Below, piece after piece: positions 36,398 to 46,900 of a stretch of DNA of 54,329 nt. The stretch covers positions 1 to 54,329 of the forward strand of contig NZ_JACJOG010000016.1 in the NCBI RefSeq assembly GCF_014695375.1, written 5' to 3'. The translations under genes and the position numbers were made by a program. The stretch is from Coleofasciculus sp. FACHB-T130. Lineage in GTDB: Bacteria; Cyanobacteriota; Cyanobacteriia; Cyanobacteriales; FACHB-T130. The notes beneath the pieces were generated by a model. The model did not search any database. It was not told where the DNA came from and saw only the letters and a program-made list of their open reading frames with translations. The first letter of the stretch is position 1, and each line of letters begins with the position of its first letter.

Positions 36398-38413
36398 TTA
36401 ATTGACATTTTTAATTGACAAGCGATCGCTAAAATATTGCCGATATAAATCGAAGCGCGGCGTGACATAATTGCCCTGCAACTGTACCAGCCCCATACTA
36501 TGCAATTTAAATGCTGGCACCGACTCTAATTCAATGGGTGTGTCTGCCATCACTACTTTAGCGAAAGCATCTGCTAACTCTGGATGTTGTTGCAGATTCC
36601 ATAAATGTCTTCGCAAATGATCATCGTAAAGTCCCGCCTCTGTGGGTGCAGTTTCTAACAGTTGATCCAGCGTAATCGTTTGCTGCGCGATATGATAAAG
36701 CGCCAATCGGACTAAATAAGGATGTCCACCAACTAGCCTCATTAATTGCTCAACCTGCGTTGCATTCAAATTCAGTCCATGCCGCTGAGTTAAATCTTGC
36801 ACCTGTTCCGGGCTAAAGTCCGGTAACTCAATCGGCAACCCTACATTAAACGGGGATTGATTGACATTCAGAGGGATATAAACTTCCGTTGAGTGTACCA
36901 CCACCAGCCGGAGTTGTTGCCAGCGATCGCTATCGCCATTCCCATAGCCAGCTTCCTCGTACCAAGCCCGCAACAACCCAAAAAAATCGTCAGCAATTTT
37001 GGGATATTGAAAAACCCGATCCACTTCATCTAAGCCTAATACTAACGGACTGTCAGATGCTGACAGCAAACAATCCTCAAAATAAATCGTGCAATTATCT
37101 TTACTACCAAAAGTATCCGTCCAATAATCATCTAATTGATGAGGAAGGCGCAGCTTTCGAGAAATTCGGGCACAAAACCACCGCAAAAGTTGATTTAAAT
37201 CTGTAAAAACTGCCGTATCCGCGTGCTGAAAACTCAACGGTACCGTCCGATAACCTTGCTCGTTTGCTCGATAAAGAATCCTCGCCATCAACGAAGTTTT
37301 CCCCATCTGTCTCGGTGCCTTGATTCGAATCAAAGCGCCTGGTTGCAAAATCTCCTTGTAACACTGCGTTTCATAAGGAACTCGCTCTACATAAAACGCA
37401 GAAGCCAGACGCACCTGACCATTGGGTAACTCTGGTTCTGCCACTGGCAGGGGTGCATCTGAAGAATGCAGGATGACGGATGTCCCTTCATCCTCCTGGG
37501 AAATTAAAGGAGTTAGGCGTTCAGGCTTCTCTAGAGATGAATCGATTGATTCCTCAGGTATCCCCACGGATATCCTAGTTAAATCTGCCTCTACAACGCC
37601 GGACTCCACGCTTCTTGCCAGTAAACTCAGAATTTTTTGCACAATACTTGGAGTGTCAGCAGGCGAGTTCCACTCAAATTGTTCATTTCCATCAAGATAG
37701 CTGCGTAAATCGTGATTTAGCGGAGTATTCGAGGGACAATTAACGCGAATTGTTAGCACGGCTGGCTTATTCTGAATAGAGCGCAATTCCTTCGCTCGTC
37801 GCAACTCTTCGATCGCCATTTCACTTACCGCCGTTTGGGGAGAAATTAGCAGCAAAAAGTAGTCGCATTGCTGTAACTCTGTATCAATTTGAGAAAGAAG
37901 AGGCGGCGCTGACCATCCGATTTTTTCTGAGGAATGTCTCTGACCCTCGCCTTTCTGGACATCCCTTGTAGGTGCGCCTACACTCGCCATAAAGGCTGTG
38001 TATCCAGAAGCATTCAGGGTTTCGTAAAATTGAGTCGCTAGTCCCCTATCTGGCTCCTGTGCGCGGTGCGAGATAAAGATTCTCTTCGTAAATCCCTCTA
38101 CTTCTTTTTGGGAATGGTTCTGGTCCTTCAGGGGTGGCACTTCTGCTGAGTGCGACTCCTGCTTTTGAGCGCGTTCTATGGCTCCTTTGAAATTTTTTTT
38201 GCTAACTCTTTCCTCCAAAACTACCGAAAGCTTCTTCCATAATTTATAGCCAACATCTTTTTCTACATATTGAGGATTCAAAGGATAAATATCTTCATAA
38301 GTTTTTCCTTCCCAAGATCCTAGAAATATTTCCCTTTCCAGATCGTTTAAGTGCTTTCCTGTTTTAACAAAAATTAAATCGTCTATAAATCTTAATGCTT
38401 CGTTAATTTCCAT
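36398..38413 (-). CDS. vMAP-like - TIR - AAA_35 ATPase protein
   Basis: 671 residues. Residues 1-80 match the N-terminal domain of vWA-MoxR-associated proteins (FIDDLIFVKTGKHLNDLEREIFLGSWEGKTYEDI). A TIR domain spans about 110-265, from RIFISHRAQEPDRG to the SPQTAVSEMAIEELRRA segment. Aligning the latter with TIR domains puts Ser191, Ser197 and the catalytic-type Glu203 in place. The segment after FMASVG carries a roughly 20-residue insert encoded by a palindromic repeat. An AAA_35 ATPase follows (about 330-671) with Walker [17 protein letters not shown] and Walker B PLVLGLDEVDRVF. TIR-STAND proteins act in bacterial conflict and cell-suicide systems, often by consuming NAD+; that role here is inferred. 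It probably forms an operon with the AAA_35-GAF gene downstream. Confidence 0.85.
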   Translation of the reverse strand: MEINEALRFIDDLIFVKTGKHLNDLEREIFLGSWEGKTYEDIYPLNPQYVEKDVGYKLWKKLSVVLEERVSKKNFKGAIERAQKQESHSAEVPPLKDQNHSQKEVEGFTKRIFISHRAQEPDRGLATQFYETLNASGYTAFMASVGAPTRDVQKGEGQRHSSEKIGWSAPPLLSQIDTELQQCDYFLLLISPQTAVSEMAIEELRRAKELRSIQNKPAVLTIRVNCPSNTPLNHDLRSYLDGNEQFEWNSPADTPSIVQKILSLLARSVESGVVEADLTRISVGIPEESIDSSLEKPERLTPLISQEDEGTSVILHSSDAPLPVAEPELPNGQVRLASAFYVERVPYETQCYKEILQPGALIRIKAPRQMGKTSLMARILYRANEQGYRTVPLSFQHADTAVFTDLNQLLRWFCARISRKLRLPHQLDDYWTDTFGSKDNCTIYFEDCLLSASDSPLVLGLDEVDRVFQYPKIADDFFGLLRAWYEEAGYGNGDSDRWQQLRLVVVHSTEVYIPLNVNQSPFNVGLPIELPDFSPEQVQDLTQRHGLNLNATQVEQLMRLVGGHPYLVRLALYHIAQQTITLDQLLETAPTEAGLYDDHLRRHLWNLQQHPELADAFAKVVMADTPIELESVPAFKLHSMGLVQLQGNYVTPRFDLYRQYFSDRLSIKNVN
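37967..37982. repeat. Palindromic repeat within the TIR coding sequence
   Basis: TGTAGGTG and CGCCTACA are reverse complements with one mismatch. On the minus strand the following CAAGGGATGTCC resembles the dispersed palindrome at 40564-40594. The coding frame is preserved (VGAPTRDVQKGEGQ). It appears to be an in-frame insertion of a dispersed repeat into the TIR domain. Confidence 0.55.
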
Positions 38414-39678
38414 GCTTGCTTGAAAGGGCTATTTGATAACAACTTTAGGTGTTCAGAAACTTCTTTTTTATCGTTTTCTTTTTGCTCTAGCGAAGAAAGT
38501 GTATAGCTCAATTAAGGCTAGTGCGTCTTTCGCGGTTTCTTAAAAACAGATTAAAAATCGAGCAAATTTGCTATATTTAACATTTAATAAATTTTGCAAC
38601 CTGATTCACATAAGAAGGTTCATTTTAAGAGATCGATCGATTAAGTTTACATAGCGTTCTCACCTCTTGCCAATAAAAATCTTGATCAGTCTTTATCTGA
38701 AAATAGAAACTGATGGAATCAAGGGCCTATTTAAAATTGCACCTTGCGTATATTTGATAACTTTTTATAAGTGCAACCAAACAGTAAGCCTAGGATTACT
38801 TCCTATTATAAAAATGTAGCTGCCACAGCCCGTCGATGGCAATAAAGCGGACAAAACTCCCCTGAGCCAGGGACTCCTTCTTTCTAAGCTCTAAGGGAAT
38901 CCTGATGGCTGAGTCTAAAGCGTGACGGTCTCCTGCTATTAATCTTCTTACACCTATTAGAGAATGTCTGAAAAGTCCTAATTGAGACGCTTAAACGGTA
39001 GAGATATCCCTTGCATCCCCGCGAAGCAGCGCGGATGCGCGAAAGGGATGTGCGATCGCGCATCCCTTTCCCACATCCGCGCCGCTTCGCGAACGCTAAC
39101 GCTAGAAAAAAGGGCAACTTTTGACACTTCTCAGAGATTTTATTAGCTTTACTGGCACTATACTGGCGATTTTCTCTTTCTCCTTCTTGTTACTAGAGTA
39201 GCGGCGCTCCCATCGCAGCAATTCGTCGGCTCTGTTGCAAGGCAATTACTGAAATGGTATTACACCACCTTGAGAAACCCTGGGAAAGTGCAAGTAAAAA
39301 CAATCTCCTATAGCAGATAACAGAGGAAAAACTAGAGATTTCCTGAACTTTCCTGGGGTTTCCTGAATTAATTAGGTCTGATGTGTAACAGGAGTCAGGG
39401 AAACTGAATGCTCTCGTGTCTTCAGTTTTGCTGTAGCCTGAAAAACACTCAGAACTTCTGAGCTTTCCTGGTTGCGGTCTGCATAAAGGTAAGTGAAACT
39501 ACTGATAGAAGTAGCAAGTAAGCGTGTTTTAATTTAGAAAATGAATAAAATTAAACGCCCTAGAAGAGTAGTTTTAGGCCAATCAGTAGACGCTTCAAAA
39601 TTTTAATCAATTTATAACAATTGATTTTCTTTAATTGAATTTTCTAAATGCGCTCTCAATTTTATCAGGGGACTAGAG
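38414..39678. other. Long intergenic region with a large HIP1-centred hairpin
   Basis: 1265 bases between the TIR gene and the HD phosphohydrolase gene. The main structure is the nested hairpin at 39021-39090. A minus-strand frame around 38815-38990 (ending IRIPLELRKKESLAQGSFVRFIAIDGLW) has no start codon and could be a gene remnant. No RNA gene is recognised. Confidence 0.5.
39021..39090. repeat. 70-base nested hairpin with HIP1 at its apex
   Basis: An outer 17-bp stem with one mismatch (39021-39037 with 39074-39090; GCGAAGC...GCGGATG) encloses an inner 10-bp perfect stem (GAAAGGGATG / CATCCCTTTC) whose loop is a HIP1 octamer GCGATCGC. This is a near-complete long hairpin, typical of cyanobacterial dispersed repeats. 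Confidence 0.85.
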
Positions 39679-40509
39679 ATGTTTAATCCCACAATGGTGA
39701 TGATCGATACCTTCGTTGAACGCCTGCGAGCTGCCTATTGCCGCACTTACGGCGGTCTTAAACCAGACTACCCTGATATCATCGTCTGGGCTGGAAACAT
39801 GGCTCTGGAAAATATTGCTAACAGCGACGCCCTTTATCACAACGTCGAACACACCATCTTTGTCACCTTAGTGGGACAAGCAATTCTGCGGGGCAAACAT
39901 ATCCGCTTTGGGGGAGTTTATTGCGAAGATTGGTTGCACTGTATCATTTCTTTGTTGTGCCATGATATTGGTTACGTGAAGGGAGTTTGCCTGCAAGATC
40001 GACCCAGTGAAAGGGTGTATGCCACAGGTATCGACAACTTGCTCATTTCGCTGCCAACCGGATTAACCGATGCCAGCCTTACACCTTATCATGTAGATCG
40101 CGGAAAACTGTTTATTGAGGAGCGTTTTGGCGGTCACAAACTGATAGATACAGAAACAATCAAGAACAATATCGAGTTAACTCGTTTTCCTGTGCCAGCA
40201 GATGCAGATCATCAAGATACTAATAACTTTCCAGGCTTAATTCGTGCCGCCGATTTAATTGGTCAACTTAGCGATCCGCGCTACTTGCAAAAAATTAGTG
40301 GATTGTTCTACGAATTTGAAGAAACCGGGGTGAATAAAACATTGGGTTACAAAACTCCCGGAGATTTACGAAGAAACTACCCGAAGTTTTACTGGAATGT
40401 CGTATATCCTTACATCCAGGATGGATTACGCTACTTAGAGATGACGCAAGAGGGAAAGCAAATATTAGCAAACCTCTATGCCAATATATTTGTGGTAGAA
40501 CACGAATAG
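39679..40509 (+). CDS. HD-domain metal-dependent phosphohydrolase
   Basis: 276 residues. The HD superfamily signature is visible: His54 and His58 in LYHNVEHTIFV and His95-Asp96 in LLCHDIGYVKG, with further metal-ligand candidates in the segment VPADADHQDTNNFPGLIRAADLIGQL. Such enzymes hydrolyse phosphomonoesters, nucleotides or cyclic nucleotides. The family member is soluble and has no other domain. The ATG follows AGGGGACTAGAG, a good ribosome binding site. It stands alone between two repeat-rich gaps. If it cleaves cyclic nucleotides, it could counteract a signal read by the nearby GAF protein, but there is no direct evidence. Confidence 0.85.
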   Translation: MFNPTMVMIDTFVERLRAAYCRTYGGLKPDYPDIIVWAGNMALENIANSDALYHNVEHTIFVTLVGQAILRGKHIRFGGVYCEDWLHCIISLLCHDIGYVKGVCLQDRPSERVYATGIDNLLISLPTGLTDASLTPYHVDRGKLFIEERFGGHKLIDTETIKNNIELTRFPVPADADHQDTNNFPGLIRAADLIGQLSDPRYLQKISGLFYEFEETGVNKTLGYKTPGDLRRNYPKFYWNVVYPYIQDGLRYLEMTQEGKQILANLYANIFVVEHE

Positions 40510-40563
40510 AGTTCATGCTCAAAATTCATGTTCAAAGTTTAGCGTTGCTGACAATTGAAATTG

Positions 40564-40594
40564 TGTAGGGGTACCTCTTGTGGATGTCCCTACA
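40564..40594. repeat. Dispersed palindromic repeat (TGTAGGG...CCCTACA)
   Basis: TGTAGGG and CCCTACA form a perfect 7-bp stem around a 17-base loop that includes GTACCTCTTG. Related sequences are found at 30157-30208 and inside the TIR gene at 37967-37982. It may also terminate the HD gene transcript 55 bases upstream. Confidence 0.6.
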
Positions 40595-40627
40595 AAATTG
40601 TCTTCGTTTCTAGGCTACTCTGCTTGT

Positions 40628-40663
40628 AAGGGAGAGAGGATGCGATCGCATCCTCTCTCCCTT
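40628..40663. repeat. Perfect 36-base palindrome centred on HIP1
   Basis: AAGGGAGAGAGGATGCGA and its exact reverse complement meet at the centre of GCGATCGC (40642-40649). All 18 base pairs match. It lies between the HD gene and the poly-HAMP kinase. Confidence 0.9.
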
Positions 40664-40975
40664 GCCCTTAGCGCCTACCCCTCAACCCAACTGATTCTTG
40701 ATATATTAATGACTGACACAGCGACCTTGTACTCATAAACTCAAACAAGTCTCCGAACACAAGCATCTACGCACCACTGGTTAGCGACAACGCGGCTGTT
40801 GAATGATAAGTAGCAATGCTCAGCCTGCGTCTTGTAACGAGAAGTTAACACGTTTGAGTCGCCCAAAAGTATTCAAAAAGGGTCGCAGTGCGTCAGAATC
40901 ATCATTGATATGACAGAATTTTGAACCCGTTACTCAGGCTGCGACAAAAAGTAACCATCCTCGAAGGATAAAGCT

Positions 40976-43900
40976 ATGCCCACTGCACCGGCAACCCCCG
41001 ATACCGATAATCTCGATGCTAAACAGCTCCTGAGAACGCTCGTAGCTGTTAAAAAAGGTGACTTTTCTGTCCGGATGCCGATTGACCAGACTGGCATGGC
41101 GGGGAAAATTGCCGATACGCTCAACGACATCATTGAGATGAATCAGAGGATGGCGACTGAGCTAGAACGGATTAGCACGGTTGTTGGGAAAGAAGGAAAA
41201 ATCGCCCAGCGTGCTTCGATTGGAACGGCAGGGGGTTCCTGGTCAGCAAGCGTAGATTCTGTCAATACGCTAATTACAGATTTAGTTCAACCGACCGCTG
41301 AAACTGCTCGCGTGATCCGGGCAGTTGCCAATGGCGACCTATCTCAGAGAATCGCACCGGAGATTGAAGGTAGAGCCTTGCAAGGGGAATTCCTCCAAAC
41401 CGCACAGGTCGTCAACACGATGGTGGATCAGCTTTCCTCCTTTGCCTCAGAAGTCACGCGGGTTGCCCGTGAAGTAGGCACGGAAGGCAAGCTGGGCGTG
41501 CAAGCAGAAGTGAAGGGCGTCGCAGGCACCTGGAAAGATTTGACCGATAACGTCAACTTGATGGCAGGAAATTTGACTGCCCAAGTCCGGAACATCGCTG
41601 AAGTCACCACAGCAGTTGCCAATGGCGACCTTTCTAAGAAAATCACCGTCGATGTCAAAGGCGAGATTTTAGAGCTGAAAAACACCGTCAACGTCATGGT
41701 GGATCAGCTGAACTCCTTTGCCTCAGAAGTCACGCGGGTAGCCCGCGAAGTGGGTACGGAAGGTAAACTGGGCGGTCAAGCAGAAGTTCGTGGGGTTGCC
41801 GGAACCTGGAAGGATCTCACCGATTCGGTGAACTTGATGGCAGGAAACTTGACAGCGCAGGTACGGAACATTGCAGAAGTAACAACGGCAGTAGCAAATG
41901 GCGATCTTTCTAAGAAAATCACGGTTGATGTCAAAGGCGAAATTTTAGATTTGAAGGACACCATCAACGTGATGGTGGATCAGCTGAACTCGTTTGCCTC
42001 GGAAGTCACGCGGGTTGCCCGCGAAGTGGGTGCAGATGGGAAGTTAGGCGGTCAGGCAGAAGTGAAGGGAGTTGCCGGAACTTGGAAGGATCTCACCGAT
42101 TCGGTGAACTTCATGGCGGGAAGTTTAACCTCCCAGGTGCGGAATATTGCAGAAGTGACGACGGCGGTGGCAAATGGCGACTTGTCGAAGAAAATTACCG
42201 TCGATGTGCGCGGGGAAATTTTAGAACTAAAAAACACCGTCAACACGATGGTGGATCAGTTGAACTCCTTCGCCTCGGAAGTGACGCGGGTGGCGCGTGA
42301 GGTGGGTACGGAAGGGAAACTAGGCGTACAAGCAGAAGTCGGTGGAGTTGCCGGAACTTGGAAGGATCTCACCGATTCGGTGAACTTGATGGCGGGGAAT
42401 CTAACCGCGCAGGTGCGGAACATCGCGGAAGTGACGACGGCGGTAGCAAATGGCGACTTGTCGAAGAAAATCACTGTCGATGTCAAAGGGGAAATTTTCG
42501 AGCTGAAAAACACCGTCAATATCATGGTGGATCAGCTTTCCTCCTTCGCCTCGGAAGTCACGCGGGTGGCGCGGGAGGTCGGCGCAGATGGGAAGCTGGG
42601 GGGTCAGGCGGAGGTACGAGGAGTCGCCGGAACCTGGAAGGATCTCACCGATTCGGTGAACTTTATGGCAGGTTCTTTGACCGCACAGGTGCGGAACATC
42701 GCGGAAGTGACGACGGCAGTGGCGAATGGCGACTTATCCAAGAAAATTACCGTCGATGTCAAAGGCGAAATTTTAGAACTCAAAAACACCGTCAACACGA
42801 TGGTGGATCAGCTTAACTCCTTCGCCTCAGAAGTAACGCGGGTGGCGCGTGAGGTGGGTACGGAAGGGAAATTGGGCGTACAAGCAGAAGTTCGCGGCGT
42901 TGCCGGAACCTGGAAGGATCTCACCGATTCGGTGAACTCGATGGCGGGGAATCTAACCGCACAGGTGCGGAACATCGCGGAAGTGACGACGGCGGTAGCG
43001 AACGGCGACCTTTCTAAGAAAATCACGGTTGATGTCAAAGGCGAAATTTTAGAGCTGAAAAAGACGATCAACACGATGGTGGATCAGCTTTCGTCCTTCG
43101 CCTCAGAAGTAACGCGGGTGGCGCGTGAGGTGGGTTCGGAAGGGAAATTAGGCGTACAAGCAGAAGTGCGAGGCGTCGCCGGAACGTGGAAGGATCTCAC
43201 CGATTCGGTGAACTCGATGGCGGGGAACCTCACCGAACAAGTGCGAAACATTGCGGAAGTGGCAACTGCGATCGCAAATGGCGACTTATCCAAGAAAATT
43301 ACCGTCCAAGTTAAAGGCGAAATTTTAGAGCTGAAAAACACGATCAATATCATGGTGGATCAGCTTTCGTCCTTTGCCTCGGAGGTGACGCGGGTGGCGC
43401 GAGAGGTGGGTTCGGAAGGGAAACTCGGCGTGCAAGCAGATGTACGAGGGGTTGCTGGAACCTGGAAGGATCTCACCGATTCGGTGAACTTCATGGCAGG
43501 AAGTTTGACTGCACAGGTGCGAAACATTGCCGCCGTGACGACGGCGGTGGCGAATGGCGACTTATCTAAGAAAATTACCGTCGATGTTAAAGGCGAGATT
43601 TTAGAGCTGAAAAACACCGTCAACACGATGGTGGATCAGCTCAACTCCTTTGCCTCGGAGGTGACGCGGGTAGCGCGAGAGGTGGGTACGGAAGGGAAAC
43701 TCGGCGTACAAGCGGAGGTGCGAGGGGTTGCCGGAACCTGGAAGGATCTCACCGATTCGGTGAACTTCATGGCGGGAAGCTTGACCGCGCAGGTGCGAAA
43801 CATCGCGGAAGTGACGACGGCGGTGGCGAACGGCGACTTATCTAAGAAAATTACCGTCGATGTTAAAGGGGAAATTTTAGAGCTGAAGAACACGATCAAC

Positions 43901-46900
43901 ACGATGGTGGATCAGCTCAACTCCTTCGCCTCGGAGGTAACGCGGGTAGCGCGAGAGGTGGGAACGGAAGGAAAACTCGGCGTACAAGCGTATGTCCGAG
44001 GGGTTGCCGGAACCTGGAAAGATTTGACCGATAACGTCAACTTGATGGCGGGGAATCTAACGGCGCAGGTGCGGAACATCGCGGAAGTGACGAAGGCGGT
44101 AGCAAATGGCGACCTTTCTAAGAAAATTACGGTTGATGTCAAAGGCGAGATTTTGGATCTCAAAGACACGATCAACGTGATGGTGGATCAGCTTTCCTCC
44201 TTCGCCTCAGAAGTAACGCGGGTGGCGCGAGAGGTGGGAACTGAAGGGAAATTGGGCGGTCAAGCGGAGGTGCGCGGCGTTGCCGGAACCTGGAAAGATT
44301 TGACCGACAACGTGAACTCAATGGCGGGGAACTTAACCGCGCAAGTGCGAGGCATCGCCAAAGTGGTAACGGCAGTTGCCAATGGGGACTTGAAGCGAAA
44401 ACTAATGCTGGAGGCGAAGGGAGAAATTGAAACCTTAGCCGATACGATCAACGAGATGATCGACACCCTGGCAACCTTTGCCGATCAAGTTACGACAGTG
44501 GCGCGAGAGGTCGGAATTGAAGGGAAGCTGGGGGGACAGGCGAAGGTGCCTGGAGCTGCCGGAACCTGGAGAGCGCTGACCGACAACGTGAACGAACTGG
44601 CGGCGAATTTAACCACGCAGGTACGAGCGATCGCCGAAGTTGCGATCGCTGTAACCAGAGGCGACCTCACCCGGTCGATTTCCGTCGCCGCACAAGGTGA
44701 AGTCGCCATCCTCAAAGACAACATCAACCAGATGATTGCCAATCTGCGGGAAACAACGCAGAAAAATACCGAGCAAGACTGGTTGAAAACCAACCTCGCC
44801 AAATTTACCCGGATGCTTCAGGGACAGCGAGATTTGGAGACCGTCTCCAAACTCATTCTCTCGGAACTCGCTCCTCTGGTTTCCGCGCAACACGGTGTGT
44901 TTTACCTGATGGAAAGTGGCGAGCAACATCAGGCATTCTTGAAACTCCTGAGTACCTATGCCTACCGCGAGCGCAAGCATCTCGCCAATCACTTCCATTT
45001 AGGAGAAGGCTTGGTGGGACAATGCGCCCTGGAAAAAGAACGGATTCTGCTCAGCGAGGTGCCGGACAACTATATCAAGATCAGCTCTGGCTTAGGGGAA
45101 TCGACTCCGCTGAATGTTGTTGTGTTGCCCGTCCTCTTTGAAGGACAAGTGACCGCAGTGATTGAACTGGCTTCTTTCCGACGATTTAGCGAGATTCACC
45201 TCACTTTCTTCGATCAACTCACCGAAAGCATTGCCATCGTTCTGAATACGATCGCGGCTTCGATGCGTACCGAAGAATTGCTCAAGCAATCCACCGCCCT
45301 AGCAGAAGAACTCCAAACCCAGCAAAAAGAACTCACAGAAACGAATAAGCGACTGGAACAACAAGCCAAATCACTCCAGGCATCCGAGGAACTGCTCAAG
45401 AATCAACAAGAACAGTTGCAGCAAACCAACGAAGAACTGGAAGAGCGATCGCGCTTACTCGCGATGCAAAACCGCGAAGTCGAGCGCAAGAATCGAGAAA
45501 TCGAACAGGCAAGACAGTCGGTGGAGGAAAAAGCCGAGCAACTGGCACTCACCTCGAAGTACAAGTCGGAATTCTTGGCGAATATGTCCCACGAATTGCG
45601 GACGCCGCTAAATAGCTTGTTGATTTTGGCTCGTCTACTTTCTGATAATCCAGAGGGGAACCTGACGCCGAAGCAAGTCGAATACACCCGCACCATTCAT
45701 TCCGCAGGCACCGATCTGTTGGGACTGATTAACGACATCTTGGATCTGGCAAAAATTGAATCGGGAACGATGTCGGTTGACATCGATCAGATGTTATTTA
45801 CCGATTTGCGGAGCCAGATGGAGCGAACGTTCCAGCAAGTGGCGCACGACAAAGGACTCGCCTTTACTGTGGAATCCGACGAAAGACTGCCCAAGGGAAT
45901 GTATACCGACTCGAAACGGTTACAACAAGTCCTGAAGAATCTGCTCTCGAATGCCTTTAAATTTACGGATCAGGGTGCAGTCCGATTACGAGTCGAGCTG
46001 GCGACAGGCGGCTGGAGTTCCGAACAGGGGAGTTTAAATCGCGCCCAGACCGTCATTGCTTTTGCCGTCAGCGACACAGGGATTGGGATTGCACCAGATA
46101 AGCAGAGAATTATTTTTGAGGCTTTTCAGCAGGCGGATGGAACAACCAGCCGCAAATACGGCGGCACGGGTTTGGGCTTGTCAATCAGTCGAGAAATTGC
46201 CCGACTACTGGGCGGAGAAATTCGTCTGGTGAGCAGTCCGGGACAGGGAAGCACGTTTACCCTCTATTTGCCGCAAGCTTATCAAGATGGGGCAGCAGGA
46301 ATAAGTCCGGAAGTGCGAAGTATCCTTCCAGGAGCGCGGAGTCCCGTCGCCCCCAGTACCCTCGCACCCAGTATCCCTCAGACCCTTGATGTTCGACCGG
46401 CGATTCCATCGGCAACTCTACCAGCAACTCCACCAGCAACTCCACCAGCAACTCCACCGGCGAATCGAAACGACGGCGTTCGTTCCTCCAGTCTCGGAGA
46501 GGCAAGTGTCGCCGCGAGTCCCTACCCGCGTTCTGCACACATGGCTGACATTAGCGATGACCGGGACGATATTCAAGCGGGCGATCGCGTGTTGCTAATT
46601 GTGGAGGACGATATCAATTTTGCCCGGATCTTGTTGGATATGGCACGACAACAAGGCTTCAAAGGGCTGGTGGCGTTGCGAAGCGATACAGCTCTGGCAA
46701 TGGTGCGAGAATATCAGCCGGATGCGATTACGCTAGATATTCGGTTGCCGGTGATGGATGGCTGGACGGTGTTAGACCGTTTGAAGCACGACCCAGGCAC
46801 TCGTCACATCCCCGTGCATATCATCTCCGTCGAAGAAGTCCAGCAGCGCAGCTTGCAACAAGGAGCGATCGCTTATCTACAAAAACCTGTCAGCAGCGAA

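Larger units (their letters stand above)
40510..40975. other. Repeat-rich intergenic region upstream of the poly-HAMP kinase
   Basis: 466 bases. It holds two palindromes (40564-40594 and 40628-40663) and the upstream region of the poly-HAMP kinase. No ORF is credible. Confidence 0.5.

Noticed and set aside
38815-38990. Minus-strand frame ending IRIPLELRKKESLAQGSFVRFIAIDGLW
   Set aside because: Protein-like but lacks any start codon and is too short to identify; possible remnant only.
41428-44466. About a dozen minus-strand frames of 62-89 codons, spaced 276 bases apart
   Set aside because: They are antisense shadows of the poly-HAMP repeats; the same opposite frame is open in each unit because the DNA repeats.
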